Source of the DNA: Cognatishimia sp. MH4019
GTDB taxonomy: Bacteria > Pseudomonadota > Alphaproteobacteria > Rhodobacterales > Rhodobacteraceae
Direction of reading: 5' to 3'
Length of the DNA: 64,000 bases
Assembly (NCBI RefSeq): GCF_020177595.1
Contig: NZ_JAHTBL010000002.1
Coordinates: 517,193-581,192, forward strand
Program-made: the position numbers and the translations under genes
Notes under the pieces: generated by a model
What the model was told of the DNA's origin: nothing
The model's input: only the letters and a program-made list of their open reading frames with translations
The model's database searches: none
Shown here: one piece after another, positions 55,388 through 64,000 of the stretch
How the letters are laid out: each line of letters starts with the position of its first letter
Position numbering within the stretch: the stretch's first letter is position 1

Positions 55388-56578
55388 CTAAACGACGCCG
55401 TCCCGGCGAAGGTCTGCGATCTGATCAGCGGTGTAGCCCGCATCTTGTAGCACCGCGTCGCTATGGACGCCCAGACCGGGGGCCGGGTGGCGCACTTGCA
55501 AAGGTGTCTCCCCGAATTTCATTGGGAATCCGGTCATTTGCACGTCGCCATGACCGGGATGCGGAACGCTCAACACCATCTCCTGGGCGGCAACTTGCGG
55601 GTCGGCCAGCGCTTCGGTCATGGACTGCACACGCCCGCACGGGACCCCGGCGGCGTTCAGGCGGGTGATCCAGTTGGCTTGCGTATCGGTGGCGACAGCT
55701 TGGTTAATCAGCGCGTTCAGCTCGGCCCGCGCGGCAAGGCGTTTGGCATTGGTATCAAAGCGCGGGTCGTGGAGCAGATCGCCCAGCCCGATCTCACCCA
55801 TAAAGCGCGCGCAGATCACCTCGGTCGAGGGCGCGACAGCGATGTCGCCATCCGCCGCGTGAAACAGACCGTAGGGCGAGGCGATCGGGTGATCGTTGCC
55901 GGTGGGCGTCGGGTTCTTGCCGGTGGCAAGCGCGCCTGACGACAGATAGGCGCTCATCGCGAGCATCGACATCATCATCGAGGCCTCGACTTGCTGCGCA
56001 GGCCCCCCCGCTTCGCGCCCGCGCAATGCCGCGACGCCGGCAAGTGCTGCGAAAAGCCCCGCCACCAGATCGGTGATCGGCGCGCCCGCGCGCATCGGGC
56101 CGGTCTCGGGCGAGCCGTTGGTCGACATGAAGCCGGACATGGCCTGGGTGATGAAATCGAAGGCGGGGCGGTCGGCATAAGGGCCGGTGGAGCCGTAGCC
56201 GTTGACGCTGACCACGATCAAATCAGGGTTAATTTCGGCCAGACGCTCTTTCGTCAGGCCCATCTTGTCGAGCACACCGGGGCGGTAGTTTTCGGTCATC
56301 AGATCGGCGTTTTTCAGCAGGCGTTCGAGGACCGCCTTGCCCGCGTCAGAGCGCAGATCGAGCGTGAGGGAGCGTTTGTTGCGATTGAACCCGGCGAAAT
56401 ACCAAGAAAACCCGTTCACATGCTCGCCTTGCCCGCGCACGGGATCGCCGGTTTGGGGCGGCTCGATCTTAACCACGTCAGCACCCAGATCGCCCAGCAG
56501 CATGGCGCAGAACGGCCCCGACAGGATGCGCGTCAGATCGACGACGCGGACGCCTTCAAGCGGTAGCGGTGCGCTCAT
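55388..56578 (-). CDS. CaiB/BaiF-type (class III) CoA transferase
   Basis: 396 residues. The N-terminus LPLEGVRVVDLTRILSGPFC and LGDLGADVVKIEPP are family signatures; Asp170 in GAPITDLVAG corresponds to the catalytic Asp of formyl-CoA transferase. It moves CoA between carboxylic acids. Overlap as ATGA with the HMG-CoA lyase gene suggests that it makes the thioester that the lyase cleaves. Confidence 0.92.
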   Translation of the reverse strand: MSAPLPLEGVRVVDLTRILSGPFCAMLLGDLGADVVKIEPPQTGDPVRGQGEHVNGFSWYFAGFNRNKRSLTLDLRSDAGKAVLERLLKNADLMTENYRPGVLDKMGLTKERLAEINPDLIVVSVNGYGSTGPYADRPAFDFITQAMSGFMSTNGSPETGPMRAGAPITDLVAGLFAALAGVAALRGREAGGPAQQVEASMMMSMLAMSAYLSSGALATGKNPTPTGNDHPIASPYGLFHAADGDIAVAPSTEVICARFMGEIGLGDLLHDPRFDTNAKRLAARAELNALINQAVATDTQANWITRLNAAGVPCGRVQSMTEALADPQVAAQEMVLSVPHPGHGDVQMTGFPMKFGETPLQVRHPAPGLGVHSDAVLQDAGYTADQIADLRRDGVV

Positions 56579-57534
56579 CCTTCGGCCGTGACGGTGAGTT
56601 GCGGATCATAGCGGCGCAGGCGCGGGCCGGCTTTGAGGATCTGGCCGGGGAGCGTTTGGCCCAGCGTCTCTTGCGTGAGGCGGGCGGCGGCGGTGATGCC
56701 CTCAAGGTCGATACCGGTTTCATAGCCACTTTCTTGGAGCAGATAGACGAGGTCTTCGGTGCAGATATTGCCCGTGGCACCAGCGGCGAAGGGGCAACCG
56801 CCAAGCCCGCCGATAGAGGCGTCGTAATGGGTGACGCCTTCGCTCAGCCCGGTCATCACGCAGGCCAGACCGACACCGCGGGTGTTGTGGAAATGCAGCG
56901 TGATTTCCATGTCCGGCACCTCTGCGCGGATCGCTTGGATCGCGGCTTTGACTGTGGCGGGCGTGGCCATGCCGGTGGTGTCGCCGAGGCTGACGCTGGC
57001 AGCCCCCAGCTCGTGATAATACTTGGCGATGCGGGCGACGTTTTCGGGAGGCACGATGCCTTCGAACGGGCAACCGAATGCGGTGGCCATGCCGCCTTCG
57101 ACGGCGATGCCCTCGCGGTGCATCAGCGCGGCGACAGCGTCAAATTCCGACAGTGACTGATCGACGGAGCGGTTCACGTTTTTCAGGTTATGCGTTTCCG
57201 AGACCGACACGACCGTGTGCACCGCATCGACACCCGCAGCGGCGGCCCGTTCGGCGCCTTTAAGGTTGGGGATCAACGCGGCCAGCATCGCGTCAGCCGG
57301 GCGGTCGACCCCGGCGATCACCTCTGCCGCGTCAGCCAGTTGCGGCACAGCGCGCGGGCTGACAAAGGACGTGATCTGGATGTGGCGCACCCCTGCCGCA
57401 AACATCGCGTTCACAATGTCGATCTTGCGGGCGGTTGGGATGAAGGTTTTGATGTTCTGGAACCCATCGCGGGGGCCAACCTCGCAGACAGTAATGGCGC
57501 TGCCTTCCGGTGCGGGCGTGGTGGCGTGGGTCAT
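56575..57534 (-). CDS. Hydroxymethylglutaryl-CoA lyase family protein
   Basis: 319 residues from the ATG at 57534, with AGAGG upstream; the frame to 57714 is not used. VCEVGPRDGFQN is the metal-site motif of the DRE-TIM aldolases, and GLGGCPFAAGATGN (about residues 240-253) is the HMG-CoA lyase signature with the catalytic Cys. HMG-CoA lyase gives acetyl-CoA and acetoacetate. A related branched hydroxyacyl-CoA, for example citramalyl-CoA, is possible, so no gene symbol is given. Confidence 0.9.
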   Translation of the reverse strand: MTHATTPAPEGSAITVCEVGPRDGFQNIKTFIPTARKIDIVNAMFAAGVRHIQITSFVSPRAVPQLADAAEVIAGVDRPADAMLAALIPNLKGAERAAAAGVDAVHTVVSVSETHNLKNVNRSVDQSLSEFDAVAALMHREGIAVEGGMATAFGCPFEGIVPPENVARIAKYYHELGAASVSLGDTTGMATPATVKAAIQAIRAEVPDMEITLHFHNTRGVGLACVMTGLSEGVTHYDASIGGLGGCPFAAGATGNICTEDLVYLLQESGYETGIDLEGITAAARLTQETLGQTLPGQILKAGPRLRRYDPQLTVTAEG

Positions 57535-57914
57535 GAAAACCTCTTTCTGGTGGCGGTTCTGGCGCGTTAGATCGCGTGTTGAAGCGCAGAATGCCAGCCC
57601 GGAGGCGGGCTCTGCAAGGGTGGGCAAAAAAGCATGGCAGGAGCGTTGGTGGGATATCTGAGCCAGACTTGACTTTGGATTAACGTGACATCGTAATTCA
57701 TGAAAATGATACAAGCGTCTAATTTAAATAAATAAATTAATGATAGCCATCAATTTAAGATCACGTCAAAGTTCCTCGCCAAGACGTCACATTCCACGGC
57801 TTTTCCATCTTTTTTCGCGATGCCAGCTCTCGTGACAAAGCAGCCCACGGTTGAAATCCCAAAAAACCGCCGGTTAACTGGCGTGGGTTTATGCAATGGG
57901 AGGATTTCGGACCT
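57535..57914. promoter_or_regulatory. AT-rich divergent regulatory region between the two carboxylate operons
   Basis: 380 bases with no supportable gene. The part from 57660 to 57770 is strikingly AT-rich for this genome (TAATTTAAATAAATAAATTA). TTGACT at 57669-57674 could be a -35 for tctC, but the -10 fit is poor. A region between divergent operons like this is a likely site for the LysR regulator encoded downstream of tctA. Confidence 0.5.
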
Positions 57915-58898
57915 ATGGGAGTTTCATCATTCATTTCGGCCAAGCTGGCCGCTGTCACGACCGTGACCATGCTGTCGCTGTCGGCGGCACCACACATGGC
58001 ACATGCGGACGAGTGCATCGCGCCGTCCAACCCCGGTGGCGGCTGGGATTTCACCTGCCGCACCATTGGCCGTATCCTGAGCGAGCTGGACCTTGTAGAC
58101 GGTAATGTGCAGATCACCAACATGCCCGGCGGCGTCGGCGCTGTGACCTACGCAATGGTTGACGCGGAACGCTCTGACGATGAGGGGCTGATCGTGGCGA
58201 CCTCGACCGTGGGCGTCACGCAGATCGCCCAAGGGCGCTATCCGTCGGGCATCGACACGATGCGCTATCTTGGGATGCTGGGCGCGGATGTGGGCGTGAT
58301 CGCCGTGGCTGCGGACAGCGAATATGAGACGCTCGCAGAGCTGAATGAGGCGATGGTCGCGGATGCGTCGTCGGTCGTGACGGCCGGATCCTCTGGGGCC
58401 GGGGGCTGGGACCATATCCGCCTGCTGATGGTTGCGCGCGAAGCCGGTCTGGAAGACCTCACCGCCCTGCGCTGGGTGCAGTTTGACGGTGGCACTGACG
58501 CGGTTACGCAGATGATGGGCGGCCAACTTGATGTTGTCTCGACCGATCTGGGAGAGATCGCGGGCTTTGTCGAATCCGGTGACATCCGCATTCTGGCGGC
58601 CCTGTCCACTGATCCGATCCCGGCGTTCCCAGAGATCCCCACGGCGATCAGCCAGGGCATCGACGTTACGGGCTATAACTGGCGCGGGCTTTACACCGGC
58701 GGCAATGTCTCGGACGAGGCTTATAACGCATGGGTCGAGAAGCTTGAGACGCTTTACAACTCAGACGAATGGCAGACCGCTGCGGTCGAGTTTGGCCTTG
58801 TCCCGATCTGGATTGGTGGCGCTGAGTTCGAGGCGTATGTCCGCGAGCAAGAGCAGGTGATGGCCGGCATTTCCCGCGATATCGGCATCATTGAATGA
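57915..58898 (+). CDS. Tripartite tricarboxylate transporter receptor, TctC-like
   Basis: About 327 residues from the ATG at 57915 (57891 is a less likely start, because the second Met leads directly into the signal peptide MGVSSFISAKLAAVTTVTML, cleaved near MAHADEC). APSNPGGGWDFTCRTIGRIL and ITNMPGGVGAVTYAM are typical TctC motifs. It is the periplasmic receptor for the TctAB permease. It overlaps tctB as ATGA. Confidence 0.92.
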   Translation: MGVSSFISAKLAAVTTVTMLSLSAAPHMAHADECIAPSNPGGGWDFTCRTIGRILSELDLVDGNVQITNMPGGVGAVTYAMVDAERSDDEGLIVATSTVGVTQIAQGRYPSGIDTMRYLGMLGADVGVIAVAADSEYETLAELNEAMVADASSVVTAGSSGAGGWDHIRLLMVAREAGLEDLTALRWVQFDGGTDAVTQMMGGQLDVVSTDLGEIAGFVESGDIRILAALSTDPIPAFPEIPTAISQGIDVTGYNWRGLYTGGNVSDEAYNAWVEKLETLYNSDEWQTAAVEFGLVPIWIGGAEFEAYVREQEQVMAGISRDIGIIE

Positions 58899-59329
58899 GT
58901 ATAAGACTGGCAGGCGTCGCGATCTTTCTGGTCGCGGCGCTTTATGCGTGGACGGCGCAGGATTACACCGCCTCGTTCGGTGACGTTCTGGGGCCGTCCG
59001 TGTTCCCTGTGATGGTGGGCATCCCGGCGATGGCGCTTGCGCTGTCGCTTGTGGTGTTTCCGGGCGGTTCGGTCAGCTGGCCATCCGGCCCGCGCTTGCT
59101 GCGCCAAGCCATGGCGTTGGCTGCGCTGATCGCTTACGCGCTGCTGCTGGAGCCGTTGGGCTTTCCGCTGGCGACCGCTGCCGTGATCGCCGCCGTCGCG
59201 ATGGTCTTGGACGGACCGGCGATCAAATCGGTCCTTATCGGCATTGCAGGCTCGCTTTCGCTATGGGTTCTCTTTGACCAGCTTCTGGGCTTGCCCATTG
59301 ATTTCCTTGGCACTTTGTTCGGCGGCTGA
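58895..59329 (+). CDS. Tripartite tricarboxylate transporter small permease, TctB-like
   Basis: 144 residues with four membrane segments (LAGVAIFLVAALYAWTAQDY; AMALAALIAYALLLEPLGFP). The size and place between tctC and tctA fit TctB. It has low sequence conservation as is normal for this family. Confidence 0.88.
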   Translation: MSIRLAGVAIFLVAALYAWTAQDYTASFGDVLGPSVFPVMVGIPAMALALSLVVFPGGSVSWPSGPRLLRQAMALAALIAYALLLEPLGFPLATAAVIAAVAMVLDGPAIKSVLIGIAGSLSLWVLFDQLLGLPIDFLGTLFGG

Positions 59330-59335
59330 CACGAT

Positions 59336-60841
59336 ATGGAAATTCTCACGTCCCTCGGCCTTGGTTTTTCTGTCGCTGTACAACCGCTGCACCTTGCGCT
59401 GCTGCTGTTTGGCTGTTTCGCCGGTACGTTGATTGGCGCAATGCCGGGATTGGGGCCAGTGAACGGCGTGGCGATCCTGATCCCGCTCACCTTTGCGTTC
59501 GGGTTTGACGCTACTGCGTCGCTGATCCTGCTGAGCGCGGTTTATTTCGGCTGCATGTATGGTGGGCGGATTTCATCGATCCTGCTCAACATCCCTGGCG
59601 ACGAGCCTGCTGTGATGACCACGCTTGATGGCTATCCGATGGCCCAGAAAGGGCAGGCGGCCAATGCGCTGGCCATCTCGGGTGTTGCATCGTTTGTGGG
59701 GGCCACCGTCGCCATCGTGGGCCTCACGCTGTTTGCGCCCTTACTTGCCCGCGCGGCGATTTACTTTGGCCCTGCGGATTACTTCGCGCTTTACGTCATG
59801 GCGTTTGCCACGATCGGCGGGCTGGCGGGCGTGGACCCGCGCAAAACGCTGCTCTCGGCGCTGATCGGCTTGATGATCGCAACCATCGGGCTGGACCCGG
59901 CCACGGGCATTCCGCGCTACACCGGCGGGTCGTTTGACCTTTATGACGGGATTGATCCCATCGTCGCCCTTGTCGGCCTTTTCGCGATTTCCGAACTGAT
60001 GTTCCTGTTGGAGAAAACCATCAAGGACCGCGACACTGCCATCAAGCTCGACACATGGATTCCCGATCTGAAGGTCGTCTTTGGCACCGGATGGGCCACC
60101 GTGCGCGGCTCTGTCGTGGGGTTTGTGGCTGGCGTCTTGCCGGGTGCAGGCGCGTCGCTTGGCGCGGTGATGAGTTATTCGATTGAGAAACAGGTCAGCA
60201 ACAAAAATGGCAGTTTCGGCAAGGGTGATCCCAAGGGGGTGGCAGCGCCTGAGGCGGGCAATAATTCGGCCAGCGCAGGCGCGCTGATCCCGATGCTGTC
60301 GCTGGGTGTTCCGGGGTCGGGCACCACGGCGGTGATGCTGGCGATGCTCATCTCGCTCAACGTGCAGCCGGGGCCGCTTTTGTTTGAACGTCAGCCCGAT
60401 CTGGTCTGGGGTCTGGTCGCGTCGCTCTACATGGCCAACGTCATGCTGCTGGTGCTGAACCTGCCGCTGATTGGTCTGTTCACCCGGCTGATGGCGGTGC
60501 CCACTTGGGCGCTGATGCCGCTGGTTGTGGCGATCAGCTTTATCGGGGTCTATTCGATCAGCAATTCGACCTTCGATCTCTATATCATGATCGCGTTTGG
60601 GGTTCTGGGCTACGTGTTGCGCAAGCTCGATATCACCTTGGTGCCTCTGGTTCTGGGTCTGCTGCTGGGCGCGGATATGGAGAACAACCTGCGCCGCGCT
60701 CTGTCCATCTCGGGCGGCGATTACGGTGTTCTGATAGCGAGCTGGATCTCTATCGCGCTATATATTGCGACCGCCGCCTTCCTTGCGCTGTCGGTCTGGC
60801 TGGCGTTGCGCGACAAAAAACGAGCGGCTGATGCGTCATGA
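59336..60841 (+). CDS. Tripartite tricarboxylate transporter large permease, TctA-like
   Basis: 501 residues with about 12 membrane segments. The signatures FAGTLIGAMPGLGPVNGVAI, VAPEAGNNSASAGALIPML and LGVPGSGTTAVMLAML are clear (AAPEAGNNSA region near residue 305). It imports the acid bound by TctC. It begins 6 bases after tctB and its end overlaps the LysR start by 11 bases. Confidence 0.95.
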   Translation: MEILTSLGLGFSVAVQPLHLALLLFGCFAGTLIGAMPGLGPVNGVAILIPLTFAFGFDATASLILLSAVYFGCMYGGRISSILLNIPGDEPAVMTTLDGYPMAQKGQAANALAISGVASFVGATVAIVGLTLFAPLLARAAIYFGPADYFALYVMAFATIGGLAGVDPRKTLLSALIGLMIATIGLDPATGIPRYTGGSFDLYDGIDPIVALVGLFAISELMFLLEKTIKDRDTAIKLDTWIPDLKVVFGTGWATVRGSVVGFVAGVLPGAGASLGAVMSYSIEKQVSNKNGSFGKGDPKGVAAPEAGNNSASAGALIPMLSLGVPGSGTTAVMLAMLISLNVQPGPLLFERQPDLVWGLVASLYMANVMLLVLNLPLIGLFTRLMAVPTWALMPLVVAISFIGVYSISNSTFDLYIMIAFGVLGYVLRKLDITLVPLVLGLLLGADMENNLRRALSISGGDYGVLIASWISIALYIATAAFLALSVWLALRDKKRAADAS

Positions 60842-61715
60842 CCTGGTGACCTTGCAGCTGTTTCAGGCGGTCGCGCAAGTTGGCTCGATCGCGGGGGCGG
60901 CGACACGGCACAATATGGTCGCCTCTGCCGTCAGTAAGCGGATTTCCGACCTTGAGGCACAGATTGGCACACCGCTTTTCTATCGCAAACGGCGCGGGGT
61001 TGAGCTGACGGCGGCAGGGCAGAAATTGCTGGCCCACACCCGCGCGCTCGATACCCATATCGAGCGGATGGACGCCGATATGATGCGCTATGCGGACGGT
61101 AAAAGCGGCTCGATCCGGGTGGCGGCAAACAGTTCCGCGATCACGCAGTTTCTGCCAGAGGATCTGGCGGAGTTTGTCAAATCGCACCCTGACTTGCGGA
61201 TTGAGCTGGCCGAGCAGACGAGCGGCGAAATTCTGGCCGCGGTCCGCGAGGGTCAGTGCGATCTTGGGATTTTTTCTGGCCTGACAGAGCCCAAGGGTGT
61301 GACGACGTTGTCGTATCGGCGCGACACGCTGGTTGTGGCCACGTCGCCGGGTCATTGGCTGGTGGGCCGTGAAAGCGTGACGTTGCGCGACCTGCTGGAG
61401 GAGGATTTCGTGGGCCTGCAAGAGATCAGCTCGATCCAGTCGCATGTGCGCGACGAAGCGATCCGGCTGGGGGCCGAGCTGAAGACCCGCGTGTCGGTGC
61501 AAAGTTTCGATGGCGTGCGCCGGATGGTGCAGGCGCGCCTTGGCATCGCGATCCTGCCCTATGGCGCGGTAGAGCCTTACGTGCGCGACGGCGAGTTAAG
61601 CATGGTGCCCCTGAGCGAAGGCTGGGCCCGCCGCGATCTTCTAATCGCCGTCCGCGCGCCTAAGGCGCTGCCACGCCCGGCGCAGATGTTGCTGGACAGT
61701 CTGACCGGGGCATGA
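60831..61715 (+). CDS. LysR-family transcriptional regulator
   Basis: 294 residues from the ATG at 60831, inside the tctA end. The N-terminal winged helix-turn-helix shows LQLFQAVAQVGSIAGAATRH and ASAVSKRISDLEAQIGTPLF. The C-terminal effector-binding domain follows (IRVAANSSAITQFLPEDLAE). It is likely co-transcribed with tctCBA and regulates that operon, the divergent operon, or both. Confidence 0.92.
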   Translation: MRHDLVTLQLFQAVAQVGSIAGAATRHNMVASAVSKRISDLEAQIGTPLFYRKRRGVELTAAGQKLLAHTRALDTHIERMDADMMRYADGKSGSIRVAANSSAITQFLPEDLAEFVKSHPDLRIELAEQTSGEILAAVREGQCDLGIFSGLTEPKGVTTLSYRRDTLVVATSPGHWLVGRESVTLRDLLEEDFVGLQEISSIQSHVRDEAIRLGAELKTRVSVQSFDGVRRMVQARLGIAILPYGAVEPYVRDGELSMVPLSEGWARRDLLIAVRAPKALPRPAQMLLDSLTGA

Positions 61716-61884
61716 GGGGCTTTGGGCGAAGTCCTGATAATCTTGGTTGTGTTATTGAACGATATGCCGCCAAAGCCGGGATCTTATGCGTGGGGCGGAA
61801 AGCCGCGCATGACTGGCGAAACTCATTGAACCCAAGGGCCTTTTTCACCGAGATGGCGGAAATGCGACCATATGAGAGACCCCG

Positions 61885-62361
61885 ATGCGTTACGTGATCC
61901 TGATCGCCACTCTTTGGCTTGCGGCCTGCGGCAGTGCCCCGGTGGAGAGCCCGCCGCCTGCCTTGACGCTCTATCCCGGGGAGACACCCGAACTTCGGGT
62001 GATGATAAACGCCACCGCCGACGCCTATGATGTCCCGCGCAGCCTTGTGCACCGGGTCATCCAGCGCGAGAGCGACTACCGCCCCCGCGCACGCAACGGT
62101 CCCTATTACGGGCTGATGCAGATTCTGCCAGAGACCGCGCGTCAGATGGGGTTCCGCGGGCAACCGTCTGACCTTCTGGATGCGCAGACCAACCTGACCT
62201 ATGCGGTAAAATACCTGCGTGGGGCGTGGCTTGTCTCGGACGGCGATGAGGGAGACGCGGTCATGTGGTATGCGCGCGGCTATTACTACGAGGCCCGCAA
62301 CCGCTGCATGCTGCGCGAAACCGGACTGCGCGCCACCGAGGTGCGCAAATATTGCGGCTGA
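61885..62361 (+). CDS. Small lytic transglycosylase lipoprotein (SLT domain)
   Basis: 158 residues. The N-terminus ILIATLWLAACGSAP is a lipoprotein signal with LAAC lipobox. The catalytic Glu lies in VIQRESDYRPRARN, followed by YYGLMQILPETARQMGF and YAVKYLRGAWLVS as in SLT family members. It cleaves peptidoglycan glycosidic bonds at the membrane. The C-terminal Cys pair may form a disulfide. Confidence 0.9.
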   Translation: MRYVILIATLWLAACGSAPVESPPPALTLYPGETPELRVMINATADAYDVPRSLVHRVIQRESDYRPRARNGPYYGLMQILPETARQMGFRGQPSDLLDAQTNLTYAVKYLRGAWLVSDGDEGDAVMWYARGYYYEARNRCMLRETGLRATEVRKYCG

Positions 62362-62618
62362 GCGCAAATCACGGGGGGCCGTTGCGGTTTGGGGGCGAAA
62401 TTCCGCACTAAGGAAATCTTGAGCTTCTGTGTCACTTGAACTTGCAGGATAGCTTACCCTCCGTAAGCCTCGGATCTGTCTCATCGCGTTGTTCGTCAAG
62501 GCCGAGAGGCGTTCAGTTCGTGTGCGGGGGGTCGGAAGTGCGGACAGAGCGGTCGTTTTGGCTGGAAGGTAACGGATTTAAGAGCGGCCATTACCCTGGC
62601 ACCGTCCACGATGTGATG

Positions 62619-63506
62619 TCATTTACAATCACGACGACATGCTGCGAGAATTCGATCCCAATCTTCGAAGTTGAGGTGCCCGGCCCCCTCAACCCAATGG
62701 AAATCCACAGCGGGTATTCTTTCAGCAATGTAACGACCCATTTCGTTGGTAACGAAAATGTCTTCGTCGCCAAGCCAGATGTGTACGGGGACGCGCACGG
62801 AAGCGATATCAAATCCCCAATCTGAATAGGCGATATACGCCTCATGTGCAGCGCCCTTGCTGCCTTGCAGGAATGCCTCCTGCTGCATGGCTCGAAAGCG
62901 CTGCGCGACAGTTTCGCTTTTGAGTATAGCCTTGTCTGCATCTGAAACATTGTTCTTCAAAAGGCGGAAAAACATCTTGGGGGCAAAGCGTGCAGCCCAT
63001 CCCATTGGCGCAAACCCGACCCGCATGATCCAAGGCATGCGTTGGGCGAGCCCCGCAAAGATCCGGTCCAGCCGATTGAGCCCGGCCCTGATCTCCGGTG
63101 AAGCGACAGGCCCCCAAGGACCCAATGCGCCGACGAATTTCAGACGGGCAGGATCCATAAAGACCCCGCAAGCAAAAAGGTGCGGACCAGCGCCGGAGTG
63201 GCCCGCAACGCCGAAATGGGCGATATCAAGATGCTGGGCCAAGGCAAGAATGTCACTGGGCCAGTCCTTAAATCTGCGATTTCTCTGAAAACTGGATCGC
63301 CCAAAGCCGGGCCTGTCCGTCGCGATCAATCGAAATCCAGCCCGTTGCGCAGCCTGATCGGCGAACCCTGCCTCGATGCGACAGCTTGGCGTCCCGTGGA
63401 AATAGAAAACCGGAAACCCGTCAGGTGTGCCATATTCCGAGAAGGCAAGTTGGCGGCCATTCTCCAAGTCGAGAAGATCATACTCTGCTGTTGTCGAGGC
63501 GCGCAT
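62619..63506 (-). CDS. Alpha/beta hydrolase
   Basis: 295 residues of the alpha/beta-hydrolase fold. FHGTPSCRIEAG carries the oxyanion loop, GHSGAGPHL the nucleophile Ser, WLGDEDIFV the acid and GAGHLNFEDW the catalytic His. The substrate is not predictable. Nothing in the 258 bases before its stop codon (62362-62618) looks like a gene. Confidence 0.88.
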   Translation of the reverse strand: MRASTTAEYDLLDLENGRQLAFSEYGTPDGFPVFYFHGTPSCRIEAGFADQAAQRAGFRLIATDRPGFGRSSFQRNRRFKDWPSDILALAQHLDIAHFGVAGHSGAGPHLFACGVFMDPARLKFVGALGPWGPVASPEIRAGLNRLDRIFAGLAQRMPWIMRVGFAPMGWAARFAPKMFFRLLKNNVSDADKAILKSETVAQRFRAMQQEAFLQGSKGAAHEAYIAYSDWGFDIASVRVPVHIWLGDEDIFVTNEMGRYIAERIPAVDFHWVEGAGHLNFEDWDRILAACRRDCK

Positions 63507-63671
63507 CCGCTATCGGGCTCTTTTGACATTTTGGGTAGATTAGCAGACGTTCGCTGCGGCTGAACAGATGTCGTCGTTGAGCCGATTTTGTTGAAAAACT
63601 CTCTGATTTCGGCGGGTCTGTTTGAGCTATCGCGCTGATTTCATTTAGGTGTCGAGGGTGTAACCGCCGCT

Positions 63672-64000
63672 TTAACCTGCGGCGGGCCCCATTGGCTTGA
63701 GCTTTGCGAGTTTTCGGAGGTTTTGGGCGGTGGCAGCGAGGGTAAATTCATCTTGAACGCCACAGGGTCCGCGTAGTCGGAGCCGACCGAGACCAAGGAT
63801 GCGTTTGAGATTGGCAAAGAGCATCTCGACCTTCTTGCGTCGCGCCTGAGCCTTGGGATTGAAGTCTGAGGTGGTGCATTGGCGGGCAAAGTCTCTGACG
63901 ATCTCATATTTGTCGCGATGAACAGAACGCGTTTCGGCGTTGGGGCAGCACTTTGCCTTCAGCTCGCATCCTGCGCAGTCTGATTTCAGTGCCCGATAGT
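63672..64000 (-). mobile_element. IS1182-like transposase, C-terminal part (cut by window edge)
   Basis: The minus frame is open from the right edge to a TAA at 63674-63672 and encodes about 108 residues. CAGCELKAKCCPN is the zinc-knuckle-like Cys motif and RRKKVEMLFANLKRILGLGR the conserved end of the DDE domain (the E is in KVEMLFANLK), as in IS1182/IS5-type transposases. The N-terminal part is outside. The IS end probably lies in 63590-63670; I could not identify a terminal repeat without the other end. Confidence 0.85.

Noticed and set aside
57690..57750. AT-rich tract as an origin or attachment site
   Set aside because: No direct repeats, DnaA-box array or integrase nearby; a divergent promoter region explains it better.
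62436..62825. Small plus-strand frame (129 residues) near the hydrolase
   Set aside because: Mostly antisense to the hydrolase 3' end; no RBS or motif.

Overview
The window is a chromosomal stretch of an alphaproteobacterium, most likely a marine Rhodobacterales (Roseobacter-type) bacterium. The evidence is a secA end with a SEC-C zinc motif, a dnaK-dnaJ pair, an NrnC-type nanoRNase next to kdsD-lptCAB, a Kdo/polysaccharide gene set with GT14-like and NodH-like proteins, and TRAP and tripartite tricarboxylate transporters. Genes are tightly packed. Several convergent pairs share a 4-bp stop palindrome, and many neighbours overlap as ATGA or TGATG. I see no rRNA, tRNA or CRISPR array.

Layout. 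1-8.8 kb holds housekeeping and stress genes: partial secA, two exported proteins of uncertain role, radC, dnaJ, dnaK and alkB. 8.8-20 kb is a cell-surface polysaccharide region: an ABC-2 permease, cysQ, kdsB, several glycosyltransferases, galU, galE, a GT14/DUF5928-like protein and a NodH-like sulfotransferase. 20-24.9 kb, on the minus strand, is an envelope and RNA-metabolism block: nrnC, kdsD, lptC, lptA, lptB, hpf and ptsN.

24.9-51.4 kb is the centre of interest. It is one uninterrupted minus-strand run of 18 genes that encodes a complete extracellular contractile injection system (eCIS), a headless phage-tail-like particle of the Afp/PVC class. In transcription order it encodes a DUF4255 (Pvc16-type) cap protein, a beta-sandwich protein, sheath 1, tube 1, sheath 2, tube 2, a very small Afp6-like protein, a LysM baseplate protein, a split spike (gpD-like and gpV-like), a DUF2169 protein, a DUF4150/PAAR tip, a gp25 wedge, a gpJ-like baseplate protein, a propeller/gpI fusion, a propeller-collagen fibre-like protein, a related 353-residue protein, a CIS tape-measure protein, an AAA+ ATPase, and lastly a 1279-residue protein. 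That last protein has a beta-rich N-terminal region, a Pro/Lys linker and a C-terminal region with an RGH-type nuclease motif. It is the best cargo candidate, and a base-composition drop coincides with the start of its C-terminal module.

52-61.7 kb carries two divergent catabolic/transport operons: HMG-CoA lyase, CaiB-type CoA transferase and a TAXI-TRAP transporter on the minus strand, and tctC-tctB-tctA plus a LysR regulator on the plus strand. They suggest uptake and CoA-dependent cleavage of a branched carboxylate. The right end has a small lytic transglycosylase lipoprotein, an alpha/beta hydrolase, and the 3' end of an IS1182-like transposase cut by the window edge.
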